Positions 17,497 to 26,297 of a stretch of 64,000 nt of DNA are shown here, one piece after another (the stretch's first letter is position 1; each line of letters opens with the position of its first letter). The stretch is from Arthrobacter sp. MYb227 (GTDB taxonomy: Bacteria; Actinomycetota; Actinomycetes; Actinomycetales; Micrococcaceae). The notes below the pieces were generated by a model. That model did no database searches, was not told the DNA's origin, and saw only the letters and a list, made by a program, of their open reading frames with translations. The stretch covers positions 248,001 through 312,000 of the forward strand of contig NZ_PCPT01000002.1 of assembly GCF_002975435.1 (NCBI RefSeq), read 5' to 3'. Made by a program: the position numbers and the translations under genes.

Positions 17497-19707
17497 TTGT
17501 CAATCGCAACCGCCCAGCAGAGCTCAGGCTCTATCCTTGAGCTGATCGCTCAGGCAAAGACCCGAGAATCCGCAATGTTTACCGAGGCAGAGGGTAAGAC
17601 CCTGCTTTCGTCCTTTGGGATCGATACCCCACAGGGCGTAGAGCTTGAGCTCGGCGCCCCCGTTCCGCAGCACTTGCGTGAGCCCTTGGTCGTCAAGGCA
17701 GTCTCCAAGACACTAGTTCACAAGTCTGACGCTGGTGGAGTCAAGGTTGGCATCACCGCCGCCGAACTCCCAGCAGTTACCGAGGCCATGAAGGCTTCCT
17801 TGGCCGCAGCCGGCCACCAGCTCGAAGGCGTGCTGGTTGAAGAAATGATCCCCGCCGGACACGAGATCATCGTGGGTGCCGTTCGTGCACCGGGCCTGGG
17901 CTGGACCGTCATGGTCGGCCTCGGCGGCATCCTGGTTGAGGTCTTCGAAGACGTTGCCTTCGGTCTGGCCCCACTGAACGACACCCAGATCCTGGGCATG
18001 CTCAACGAACTCAAGGGCATGAAGGTTCTTGACGGCGCCCGTGGTGGCATCAAGGCAGACATTCCTGCCCTGGTAGACCTGATCGGCAAGCTCGCTGGTC
18101 CACACGGCCTACTGGCCGCCCTGCCCGATGACGTGCAGGAAATTGATCTGAACCCCATCATCGTTTCCGAGTCCCGCGCAGTGGCAGTAGACGCCCGCTT
18201 CGTGGTTGGAAAGGTCGAAGAAGACGCCGCGGCAACCACGCGCTCGGCATCCACCACCGACTTCTCCCCGCTCTTCCGCCCGGCCCGCATTGCAGTACTC
18301 GGTGCCAGCGGTAAACGACCCAACATGGCAAACCGCTTCATTCAGAACATCACCGCGGGCGGCTTCGCCGGCACCATCATCCCGGTCAACCCGACAGCGG
18401 ACACCCTCGAAGGCCTGCCCGCCATTGGTTCACTCGCCGAGCTGACCGAACCGGTTGACTACGCATTCGTGGCCCTGCCGGGCGGCCGTGTTGCCCAGGC
18501 ACTGAGTACGGGCAAGGGCATGGTCCGCTTCGCCCAGGTAGTTTCCAGTGGCTTTGGTGAGGTTGAAGAGGGCAAGGAACTCGAAGCCGAACTGATCCGC
18601 ACCGTCAAGGATGCCGGAATCCGTTTGATCGGCCCCAACTGCCTAGGTACCCACTCCTCGGCTGGCAAGCTTTCCTTCGTGCCGCAGGCACCACTGACCG
18701 CGGGCACCACGGCGGTCATCTCGCAAAGTGGTGGCTTGAGCGTTGACATTCTGCGCGTTGGCGCTGCAAGTGGCATTGACTTCCACTCGGTGGTTTCCAT
18801 TGGCAACAGCGCGGACGTCAGCGCCGCAGAACTACTCGCCGCCCATCTTGAAGATGATGAAGTTCAGGTCATTGGCCTGTACCTCGAATCCTTGAGCATT
18901 GCCCGTGACGTGATGGACGTGCTTACCACGGCAGTTACCCGCAAGCCGGTAGTTCTGCTGGCCGGTGGACGCACCCAAGGCGGCTCGCGTGCGGCAACCA
19001 GCCACACCGGTGCCCTTGCAGGAAACCACCGACTCTGGCCGGCAATCGCCCGCCAGGCGGGAATCACCCTGGTTGATTCCATTGGAGATTTTGCCAGCGC
19101 ACTTCACGCACTTTCAACCCTCGATCTGTCGGTCAAGCCGGCAGGCAACGAGGCGGTGCTCTTCGGCAACGGCGGCGGAGCCAGCGTGTTGGGTGCAGAT
19201 GCACTTGACCGTCAGGGCATCTCCACCACCCCACTGCCGGATGCCATCATTGCCGAACTTGAATCACTCGAAGTCCCACCGGGCAACGGATTCCACAACC
19301 CGATCGACGTCCCGGCCGGCACCCTCGCGGTGAAGAAGGGCGCGGTAGCCGAAGACATCCTCGGTGTAGTCCTGGGCGGAACCGAACCAGCGGTACTGAT
19401 TACCCACCTGAACGTTGGAATCATCCAGCGTAACCTCGGGGCAACCCATGGGGACGTCACCGGAACCATTATCGATTCGATCGCCGTGGCACGGGATAAG
19501 TCCAAGTCCAACACCCACCAGATCCTCGTACTGAAGACCGACGGCAGCGAAGACACTGAAGCGATGATCACCGATTACTCGGCACGCGCCCGGAAGATCA
19601 ATATTCCGGTCTTCGCAACCTTTGAAGATGCGGCCCTGGCAACACGGGCAGTACTCGAGCAAAGCATCCAAATTCACCAGCCAACTTTGAGCGCTAAGGG
19701 AAAGTAA
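17497..19707 (+). CDS. Acyl-CoA synthetase, NDP-forming type, fused to ATP-grasp domain
   Basis: 736 aa, TTG start behind GTGAGGTGCACAG. An ATP-grasp module comes first (residues 1-240: PLVVKAVSKTLVHKSDAGGVKVG, GVLVEEM, EIDLNPII). After it come the CoA-binding Rossmann part (FRPARIAVLGASGKRPNMANRF) and the ligase part with the phosphohistidine region ISQSGGLSVDI and SHTGALAG. This is the domain order ATP-grasp/CoA-binding/ligase of single-chain acetate or acyl-CoA ligases that split ATP to ADP. It activates a carboxylic acid to its CoA thioester. Four bases separate it from the carboxylase gene, and it heads an eight-gene operon, so it likely activates the hydroxy acid made by BVMO and hydrolase. 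Confidence 0.85.
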   Translation: MSIATAQQSSGSILELIAQAKTRESAMFTEAEGKTLLSSFGIDTPQGVELELGAPVPQHLREPLVVKAVSKTLVHKSDAGGVKVGITAAELPAVTEAMKASLAAAGHQLEGVLVEEMIPAGHEIIVGAVRAPGLGWTVMVGLGGILVEVFEDVAFGLAPLNDTQILGMLNELKGMKVLDGARGGIKADIPALVDLIGKLAGPHGLLAALPDDVQEIDLNPIIVSESRAVAVDARFVVGKVEEDAAATTRSASTTDFSPLFRPARIAVLGASGKRPNMANRFIQNITAGGFAGTIIPVNPTADTLEGLPAIGSLAELTEPVDYAFVALPGGRVAQALSTGKGMVRFAQVVSSGFGEVEEGKELEAELIRTVKDAGIRLIGPNCLGTHSSAGKLSFVPQAPLTAGTTAVISQSGGLSVDILRVGAASGIDFHSVVSIGNSADVSAAELLAAHLEDDEVQVIGLYLESLSIARDVMDVLTTAVTRKPVVLLAGGRTQGGSRAATSHTGALAGNHRLWPAIARQAGITLVDSIGDFASALHALSTLDLSVKPAGNEAVLFGNGGGASVLGADALDRQGISTTPLPDAIIAELESLEVPPGNGFHNPIDVPAGTLAVKKGAVAEDILGVVLGGTEPAVLITHLNVGIIQRNLGATHGDVTGTIIDSIAVARDKSKSNTHQILVLKTDGSEDTEAMITDYSARARKINIPVFATFEDAALATRAVLEQSIQIHQPTLSAKGK

Positions 19708-19711
19708 GAAC

Positions 19712-21277
19712 ATGACACAGGAAGCCATTAAGGAAAAAGAAGAAGTCGTCGAACTTTCCCGCGAGCAAGAACACGAGGTGCGTCGCACCGCAGCTCTGGC
19801 CATGGGCGGCTCGCGCAAGCTTGATGCCCGCCGCGCCAAGGGTGAACTCAACGCCCGCGAACGCGTCGCCTTGTTGCTGGACCCGGGGACATTCCGTGAA
19901 TCCGGCCTGTTCATCACCTCGGCCGTGGTCGCCGACCACGACAAGACCCCGGCCGATGGAAAGATTGCCGGCTCCGGTGAAATCAACGGTCGCCGTGCGG
20001 CAGTTGTTGCCTACGACTTCACGGTTAAGGGATCCTCATCTTCACCGGTCTCCAACAAGAAGATGTCTCACTTCAAGGCCCTGAGCGCGAACAACGGCAC
20101 CCCGTTGATCTACCTCTCGGAATCCACGGGTGTACGCATGCCGGACGCCATGGGCGGCACCGGCATGGGCAGCGCAAACTCCAAGACCCGTTTCCTGCGC
20201 AAGCGTGAAGCTCCTTGGGTCTCGGCAGCCTTCGGCTACTGCTTTGGCTCCGCAGCCTGGCACACCGTCACCGCAGACTTCGCCGTCTTCCGTAAGGGCT
20301 CGGTCCTTGCGGTATCCAGCCCAGGCCTAGTTTCCCGTGCCACCGGCCAGGAAGTTGATGCTCAGGAATTGGGCGGCTGGAAGGTTCACGCCGATGTCAC
20401 CGGTTACGCCGATGCAGTCGCCGATACCGATGAGGAAGCCATTGAATTGGCTCGTCGTTTCCTTTCCTACCTGCCGAGCCACAATGGTGAATTGCCGCCA
20501 ACCGCACCGATCCCTTCGGGCTCGGGCGATCGTGCAGAGGAAATCAAGGACATTGTTCCGGAATCACGCACCAAGACCTATGACGTACGTGAAGTCATTG
20601 AGCGCGTTGCGGATACCGGTTCGGTCTTCCCGATCAAGGCACGCTACGCCAAGTCCTTGGTCACCTGCCTGACCCGCATTGGTGGACAGACCGTCGGCAT
20701 CATTGCCAACAACCCCAAGTTCAAGGGTGGTGCACTGGATGCGGCGGCCTGTGACAAGGCAACCAGCTTCCTGGTGCTCTGCGATTCCTACAACATCCCG
20801 CTCGTGCACCTGGTTGACCAGCCGGGCTTCCTGATTGGTCTTGAGGCAGAACGCCAGAAGGTTGCCGGCAAGATCATCAACTGGATGAACGCACTGTCAC
20901 TGGTCACCGTCCCGAAGATCTCGGTCACCATGCGCAAGAACTACGGCCAGGCCTTCATCAACATGGGTGGTGGCGGTACCGCAGATGCAACCGCTGGCTG
21001 GTGGAGCTCCGAGGTTTCCTTTATGGACCCAACATCCGCTGTTGCCGTTGTACACGGTGTGGATCCGAAGGAAGAACCGGAACTCTACGCCGAGCGCCTT
21101 GCCGAAATGGCCAAGGGAACCACCGCCTATGACGTGGGACGCGTCTATGGATTCGAGCAGGTCATTGACCCAGCCGAAACCCGCGACTTCATCCTCGGTG
21201 CGTTGGCCGACCAGTACAACGCACGCACCAATGGCATTGGCGAGCACAACCTCAGCACCTGGCCAACAAGCTACTAA
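19712..21277 (+). CDS. Acyl-CoA carboxylase, carboxyltransferase (beta) subunit
   Basis: 521 aa. Carboxyltransferase domains of the MmdA/PccB class: an N-terminal half with SESTGVRMPDAMGG and SAAFGYCFGSAAW, and a C-terminal half with GIIANNPKFKGGALD, then DQPGFLIG and AFINMGGGG. Propionyl-type enzymes usually show a D-x-PGF-x-P/T-G pattern; the Q here differs from the common V or T, so the substrate may not be propionyl- or acetyl-CoA. It transfers CO2 from carboxybiotin to an acyl-CoA. The subunits that carry and load the biotin are encoded next in line. The substrate could be a branched acyl-CoA as in terpenoid or leucine-type pathways; this is inference. Confidence 0.85.
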   Translation: MTQEAIKEKEEVVELSREQEHEVRRTAALAMGGSRKLDARRAKGELNARERVALLLDPGTFRESGLFITSAVVADHDKTPADGKIAGSGEINGRRAAVVAYDFTVKGSSSSPVSNKKMSHFKALSANNGTPLIYLSESTGVRMPDAMGGTGMGSANSKTRFLRKREAPWVSAAFGYCFGSAAWHTVTADFAVFRKGSVLAVSSPGLVSRATGQEVDAQELGGWKVHADVTGYADAVADTDEEAIELARRFLSYLPSHNGELPPTAPIPSGSGDRAEEIKDIVPESRTKTYDVREVIERVADTGSVFPIKARYAKSLVTCLTRIGGQTVGIIANNPKFKGGALDAAACDKATSFLVLCDSYNIPLVHLVDQPGFLIGLEAERQKVAGKIINWMNALSLVTVPKISVTMRKNYGQAFINMGGGGTADATAGWWSSEVSFMDPTSAVAVVHGVDPKEEPELYAERLAEMAKGTTAYDVGRVYGFEQVIDPAETRDFILGALADQYNARTNGIGEHNLSTWPTSY

Positions 21278-21287
21278 GGAGAAGGAC

Positions 21288-22673
21288 ATGAGTTCATATC
21301 CAGAGTCGGTTCTTATTGCGAACCGTGGCGAAATTGCCAGACGCATTATCAAGACCGCAAACCGTTTGGGTGTACGCACCATTGCCGTCTACCACGAGGT
21401 AGACGCGGGCCTTCCCTATGTTCTCGAAGCTTCCCAGGCGGTACGCCTGGAAGGTGAGATCCCGGTGAAGTCCTACCTGGATTCCGAGCAGCTGATCCGC
21501 ATTGCCAAGGAAACCAACGCAGCCTCGATTCACCCGGGCTACGGCTTTTTGGCCGAAAGTTCCACCTTCGCCCGCGCAGTAGAAGAAGCGGGCGTTACCT
21601 GGATCGGCCCGAGCGCCGATGCTATCGATTTGATGGGCGATAAGGTTGAGTCCCGTCGCACCGTGGCGGCCGCAGGCGTGCCCATCAGTGGGGATGCCGG
21701 TGCAGCACTGGAAAGTGCCGAAGAAGCAGTGGCCGAAGCAGAAATCATTGGTTACCCGGTGATGGTCAAGGCTTCGGCCGGCGGTGGCGGCATCGGTATG
21801 TCGGTGGCCCACAATGCCGAGGAACTTGCCAAGGCCTTTGCCAATACCAAGTCCATGGCCGCTCGCAGCTTCGACTCGGACCGCGTCTTCATTGAACGCT
21901 TTGTTGCCTCGGCCCGCCACGTTGAGGTTCAGATTCTGGGCCTTGCCGATGGCACGGTAGTTGCCCTGGGCGAGCGCGACTGCTCAACCCAGCGCCGCCA
22001 CCAGAAGCTCATCGAAGAATCCCCGGCACCTAACCTTGACCCGAAGATTCGCGAGCGCCTGATTCAGTGCGCCATCGACTCGGCAGCCTCGGTCGGGTAC
22101 CTCAATGCCGGAACCGTTGAGTTCCTGCTGGACACCGTCAGCGGCGACTTTGTGTTCCTCGAAATGAATACCCGTATTCAGGTAGAGCACCCGATCACCG
22201 AGATGACTCACGGTGTGGATCTGATTGAACAGCAGTTGAGCATTGCCGCAACGGGCAAAACAACACCTGACTTCAATCCGGTGCAGCGCGGACACGCCTT
22301 TGAATTGCGTATCTGTGCCGAGGATCCCAAGAAGTTCTTCCCACGTCCGGGCCCGGTCAACACCTTTGTTGAACCCACGGGTGAAGGAATCCGCGTTGAC
22401 TCCGGGTATGCGGCAGGCACCGAGGTGTCCCAGCACTTTGACTCACTGGTGGCCAAGGTATGTGCCTACGGCCAGACCCGTGAAGAAGCGTTGCTACGGG
22501 TTATCCAGGCCTGTGAAGATCTGGAAATCGGTGGCTTGACCACCAACCAAACGTTCCTTGCCCAGATTCTGGCCTCCGAAGAATTTTCTTCGGGTAGCTA
22601 TGACACAGGCGTGGTCGAAAAAATCCAAAAACGGCTTAAAGAAGAAGCCAAATTAGCCAAGAGGAGTGCGTAA
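21288..22673 (+). CDS. Biotin carboxylase subunit of acyl-CoA carboxylase
   Basis: 461 aa from ATG 21288 behind AAGGAGAAGGAC; a frame extension reaching 20967 lies inside the beta gene and is spurious. ATP-grasp biotin carboxylase: VLIANRGEIARRI at the N-terminus, glycine-rich KASAGGGGIGM, the RDCSTQRRHQKLIEE motif, and FLEMNTRIQVEHPITE with the metal- and bicarbonate-binding residues. It lacks the C-terminal biotin domain found in most actinobacterial alpha subunits; that domain is a separate gene at 22677. It lies in an operon between the carboxyltransferase and the biotin carrier. Confidence 0.92.
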   Translation: MSSYPESVLIANRGEIARRIIKTANRLGVRTIAVYHEVDAGLPYVLEASQAVRLEGEIPVKSYLDSEQLIRIAKETNAASIHPGYGFLAESSTFARAVEEAGVTWIGPSADAIDLMGDKVESRRTVAAAGVPISGDAGAALESAEEAVAEAEIIGYPVMVKASAGGGGIGMSVAHNAEELAKAFANTKSMAARSFDSDRVFIERFVASARHVEVQILGLADGTVVALGERDCSTQRRHQKLIEESPAPNLDPKIRERLIQCAIDSAASVGYLNAGTVEFLLDTVSGDFVFLEMNTRIQVEHPITEMTHGVDLIEQQLSIAATGKTTPDFNPVQRGHAFELRICAEDPKKFFPRPGPVNTFVEPTGEGIRVDSGYAAGTEVSQHFDSLVAKVCAYGQTREEALLRVIQACEDLEIGGLTTNQTFLAQILASEEFSSGSYDTGVVEKIQKRLKEEAKLAKRSA

Positions 22674-22676
22674 ATC

Positions 22677-22898
22677 ATGGCAGAGAACATCAATGCAGAC
22701 ATGGCAGCAAACGTGTGGAAGATCTTGGTCTCCCCGGGAGATGTTGTTGAAGAAGACGACACCTTGCTGATCCTTGAAGCTATGAAGATGGAAATTCCGG
22801 TGACCGCCGAAGATGGCGGCAAGGTCTTAGAAATCCTGGTTGCCGAAGGTGAATCTGTAGCACCGGGACAGCCGCTGTTCTCCTTCGAATCGGAGTAA
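22677..22898 (+). CDS. Stand-alone biotin carrier (biotinyl domain) protein
   Basis: 73 aa only, an isolated lipoyl/biotinyl domain. The biotinylation motif E-A-M-K-M has its Lys at residue 37, and the mirror-image hairpins (KILVSPGDVVEEDDTLLILE and KVLEILVAEGESVAPG) are complete. It starts four bases after the carboxylase stop. It carries carboxybiotin between the two enzyme subunits. Free biotinyl domains are common in transcarboxylases and in some acyl-CoA carboxylases, but most actinobacterial ones are fused, so the split is worth noting. Confidence 0.93.
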   Translation: MAENINADMAANVWKILVSPGDVVEEDDTLLILEAMKMEIPVTAEDGGKVLEILVAEGESVAPGQPLFSFESE

Positions 22899-22905
22899 AC
22901 CCGCA

Positions 22906-23940
22906 ATGACTACCCCTGCAACCACGGAAGTAACGCTTCCAACAACACTCAAAGCTTGGTCGGTCACCGAACTCGGTGAACCAATCGATGCCCTGAAGTT
23001 CGCTGAAATTCAGGTGCCCACTCCGGGCCCGGGACAGGTGCTTGTCAAGGTGTTGGCCTCAGCTGCTAACTTCCCTGACGTGTTGATGTGCCGCGGCGTC
23101 TACCAGGTCAAGCCGGAACTGCCCTTCACCCCGGGACGCGAGGTATGCGCCGAGGTGATTGCCACCGGTGAGGGTGTCACCCGCGCCACGGTGGGAGACC
23201 GAGTACTGGGTCTGACCACGCTTCCCTACGGTGGCTTTGCCGACTACGCACTGATGGAACAGGGAGTAGTCCACCAAGCACCCGAGAAGCTCGACGATGC
23301 ACAGGCCTCCTGCCTATTCATTGGATATCAGACCGGTTGGTTTGGATTGCACCGCTTGGCTCGCATCCAGCCCGGAGAAGTTCTACTGGTCCACGCCGCC
23401 GCAGGCGGCGTGGGCTCGGCAGCCATCCAGCTGGGTAAGGCCGCCGGTGCCACGGTGATTGGTGTTGTGGGAGGCGAGGCCAAGGCCGAGTACGCTCGCA
23501 GCCTCGGTGCCGATCTTGTCATTGACCGCCGCAAGGAAGACTTTGTAGCAGTTGTTAACGAGTACACCAACGGTCGCGGAGCGGATGTTATTTATGATCC
23601 GGTCGGCGGCGAGGTCTACAACAAGTCAACCAAGTGCATTGCCTTTGAGGGACGCATCGTCGTTGTTGGTTTTGCCGGTGGGGAGATTCAGACCGCCAAG
23701 CTGAACCACGCACTGGTGAAGAACTACGCAATCCTCGGTATCCACTGGGGCCTGTACAACACCAAGAACCCACAGGCAGTAGATGACTGCCACGCGGAGC
23801 TGACCAAGCTTGCCAACGCCGGAAAGATTGACCCGTTCGTCAGCGAACGATTCACCATTGACGGAGTTCCGGCAGGATTACAGCGCTTGGCAGACGGCAA
23901 GACAGTGGGCCGCGTGGTCATGGAGCACGCAGCACAGTAA
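22906..23940 (+). CDS. NADPH:quinone oxidoreductase-like MDR protein (zinc-free)
   Basis: 344 aa, medium-chain reductase. It has SAANFPDVLMCRGVYQVKPELPFTPG at the N-terminus, LVHAAAGGVGSAAIQLGKAAGATVIG as the NADP loop, and no Cys/His ligands for catalytic zinc. This family includes quinone oxidoreductases and enoyl reductases that act on C=C bonds next to a carbonyl or a CoA thioester. It follows the biotin carrier by seven bases. Reduction of an alpha,beta-unsaturated ketone or acyl-CoA is the most likely job in this operon. Confidence 0.83.
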   Translation: MTTPATTEVTLPTTLKAWSVTELGEPIDALKFAEIQVPTPGPGQVLVKVLASAANFPDVLMCRGVYQVKPELPFTPGREVCAEVIATGEGVTRATVGDRVLGLTTLPYGGFADYALMEQGVVHQAPEKLDDAQASCLFIGYQTGWFGLHRLARIQPGEVLLVHAAAGGVGSAAIQLGKAAGATVIGVVGGEAKAEYARSLGADLVIDRRKEDFVAVVNEYTNGRGADVIYDPVGGEVYNKSTKCIAFEGRIVVVGFAGGEIQTAKLNHALVKNYAILGIHWGLYNTKNPQAVDDCHAELTKLANAGKIDPFVSERFTIDGVPAGLQRLADGKTVGRVVMEHAAQ

Positions 23941-23993
23941 CAACGGCGCACTAACAAGACAGTGCAGCCCCGGGCAGCACACATGCACCACAT

Positions 23994-24025
23994 GCCGCTG
24001 CAGAGAACCAGTTTTCTGCAGCGGC
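23994..24025 (+). other. Hairpin between oxidoreductase and binding-protein genes
   Basis: Arms GCCGCTGCAGA (23994-24004) and TCTGCAGCGGC (24015-24025) pair perfectly around a 10-nt loop without a T-run. It may be a partial terminator or a stabiliser that sets transcript levels within the operon. Confidence 0.5.
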
Positions 24026-24095
24026 GCAGCAACACTCCCTTAGTTAGGCATCTTTTCGCCGTCACACACACGGCCACCGCAAAGGAGCAGTCACG

Positions 24096-25208
24096 ATGCA
24101 CACGCAGAATGGTTTGGTAACACCGGCAGGAGCAGGAAAACTTGCTCTCTCACGTCGATCACTATTGAAGTACGTTGGCATAGGCGGGGCCGCGCTGGGT
24201 TCGGCCTCATTGCTGGCTGCCTGTGGCGGTGGCGGTAACGCAGCCGGTGCCGGTGCTTTGCAGGACTTTGCTGTTGCTGCATTCCCCGGGGATGCGTACT
24301 TCCTTGACACCATTAACTTGGAAAACAAGGACTACGCAAATCACGGACTGAAGGTGGATAAGCACCTGAACCCGCAGTCCGGTGTTCAGGCATTCCAGCT
24401 GTTGGTCGCCGGCGCCATTGACGGCTACGCCGCAGATACCCTGTTGCTCATGGCAACACACGCAAACTCCTCCAAGGGCAAGCGTCCCATGCTCATTGGC
24501 TTCCGCAACGTGGAGACCACCTACGGCATTGTTGGATCTTCGAAGCACACCTGGCCTTCGGCCGATGCGAGCTTCGAAGAGAAGATTGCCTCGTTGAAGG
24601 GCAAACGCATTGGTGTGACAAGCGTTGGCGCCGGTGGCGATTTGCAGCTGAAGCTCGCCTTGGAACTTGCCGGCATGAAGTACGGGGATGTTACGGCCCT
24701 TGCCGTTGGTCCAACGGCCCAGGCAATTCCCAACCTGAAGGCCGACCGCATCGATGCGTACGTCACCGTGCAGTGGACCTCAACCCGCTTTGTTGCCCAG
24801 GAATCCGGTGGCACGGTACTGATCGACTTTGCCGAGAAGAACGTGCCGGATCTGATGCGTAACCAGGCAGTAGTGGCCATTGGAATGCGCGAAGAAACCA
24901 TTGAGAAGAACCCGGATATGGCCAAGAACTGGCTTGCCGCACAGAACGATGCCAATACCTGGATCGTTGAAAATAAGGACAAGGCTGCGGCGCTGTTGAA
25001 CAAGACGGGGTTGGGCGGCAACGGCCTGGAAATTGCCAACAACTATGTTGAGCACTACATCAATGACATTGCCCCGAACCTCAAGCCAATGTTCAAGGCA
25101 GATAAGGCAACCGTTGATCACATGGCGGAGCTTGCCTTGCGCTTTGGAAGCGTAAAGAAGGGGGATATCACCTTTGAATCCCTCGTTCCGGAATTTGCCC
25201 GGGCATAA
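24096..25208 (+). CDS. ABC substrate-binding lipoprotein, NMT1/SsuA-like (copy A)
   Basis: 370 aa behind AAAGGAGCAGTCACG. The signal peptide combines a twin-arginine motif (SRRSLLKYVG, residues 19-28) with a lipobox ending in LLAAC at about residue 48, so it is a Tat-exported lipoprotein on the outer face of the membrane. The mature part is a two-lobed NMT1/SsuA fold, with LKGKRIGVTSVGAGGDLQLKLALELAG and DRIDAYVTVQWTSTRFVA typical of nitrate/sulfonate/taurine-type binders. It feeds the permease and ATPase encoded at 12-15 kb. The close paralogue at 50020-51144 keeps the whole layout. The ligand is unknown, but the catabolic setting suggests the pathway substrate. Confidence 0.85.
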   Translation: MHTQNGLVTPAGAGKLALSRRSLLKYVGIGGAALGSASLLAACGGGGNAAGAGALQDFAVAAFPGDAYFLDTINLENKDYANHGLKVDKHLNPQSGVQAFQLLVAGAIDGYAADTLLLMATHANSSKGKRPMLIGFRNVETTYGIVGSSKHTWPSADASFEEKIASLKGKRIGVTSVGAGGDLQLKLALELAGMKYGDVTALAVGPTAQAIPNLKADRIDAYVTVQWTSTRFVAQESGGTVLIDFAEKNVPDLMRNQAVVAIGMREETIEKNPDMAKNWLAAQNDANTWIVENKDKAAALLNKTGLGGNGLEIANNYVEHYINDIAPNLKPMFKADKATVDHMAELALRFGSVKKGDITFESLVPEFARA

Positions 25209-25223
25209 AGAAAGCTTTGAACG

Positions 25224-26297
25224 ATGAGCACCACAGAAAATGTTGAAGTGAAAACACAGACAGAATCACCGACCGGACTTGATCTGCCACGCCTGAAAAC
25301 GTGGTTGGATGCACAGCACCCGGGCTTGGTTGCGGGTGAGCTTTCGGCATCCCTGATTACCGGTGGTAAATCGAACCTGACCTACAAGCTCACCGACGGT
25401 AGCAGCGAATGGATCATTCGCCGTCCACCACTGGGAAATATCATGGCAACCGCCCATGACATGCGCCGTGAATACGATATGGCCCATGCCTTAGGTGCCA
25501 CCAATGTTCCGGTCCCCAAGATGCTGGCCTACGGAGCCGACAAGGACATTGTTGGCGCGGAGTTCTACATCATGGAACTCATTGACGGTGTTCCCTACCG
25601 TTACCGCGACGAGCTGGTTCCACTGGGTGAAGAGCGCACGCGTGCAATTTCCACCGAGCTGGTCCACACACTGGCCAAGCTGCACCAGGTCGATGCCGAC
25701 GCGATAGGTTTGGGCAACTTTGGTCGCCCGCAGGGCTTTGTGCAGCGTCAGGTTAAACGTTGGAAGACCCAGCTTGACGCGTCTAAGACCCGCGAACTAG
25801 TCGGTGCCGATGAGCTTCATACCAAGCTTGCTCGTCTGGTACCGGAAAACTCGCCGGCCGGAATCGTGCACGGTGACTTCCGTCTAGATAACGTCTTGAT
25901 GAGCCCGGATGACAAGCCGGCCGCGGTGATCGACTGGGAAATGGCAACACTGGGTGATCCACTACTGGATCTTGCCCTGATGCTGACCTACCAGAAGCGC
26001 GCACGGATCGTCTCCACGTGGGAAACCACCGACCAGGCAACCATCGATGTGACGCTGGCGCCCGGATACCTTTCCGAGGAAGAGATCATGGATCTTTACG
26101 CCAAGAAAACTGGTACCGATTTAAGTGGATTTGGTTTCTATTTGGGGCTTGCAGCATTCAAGCTTGCGGGCATTTCCGAAGGTGTTAGATTTAGGCACAT
26201 TAACCGCCAGACAGTTGGCGAAGGCTTCGAGGACAGCGGAAATTCAGTGCCATTGCTGTTAGAACTCGGCCTAGAAGCTCTTAAGGAGTACAAGTAA
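25224..26297 (+). CDS. Phosphotransferase family protein (ACAD10/11 kinase-like)
   Basis: 357 aa with the aminoglycoside-phosphotransferase fold: LITGGKSNLTYKL at the nucleotide site, IRRPP, the catalytic loop HGDFRLDN and metal-binding VIDWEMATLGDPLLDL. It is of the type seen in mammalian ACAD10/11 and in LvaA of the levulinate route, where it phosphorylates the 4-hydroxyl of a 4-hydroxyacyl-CoA (published biochemistry). The next gene starts on the base after its stop and is an acyl-CoA dehydrogenase, the exact pairing of that pathway. I therefore infer 4-hydroxyacyl-CoA processing here; kinase activity is not shown. Confidence 0.82.
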   Translation: MSTTENVEVKTQTESPTGLDLPRLKTWLDAQHPGLVAGELSASLITGGKSNLTYKLTDGSSEWIIRRPPLGNIMATAHDMRREYDMAHALGATNVPVPKMLAYGADKDIVGAEFYIMELIDGVPYRYRDELVPLGEERTRAISTELVHTLAKLHQVDADAIGLGNFGRPQGFVQRQVKRWKTQLDASKTRELVGADELHTKLARLVPENSPAGIVHGDFRLDNVLMSPDDKPAAVIDWEMATLGDPLLDLALMLTYQKRARIVSTWETTDQATIDVTLAPGYLSEEEIMDLYAKKTGTDLSGFGFYLGLAAFKLAGISEGVRFRHINRQTVGEGFEDSGNSVPLLLELGLEALKEYK

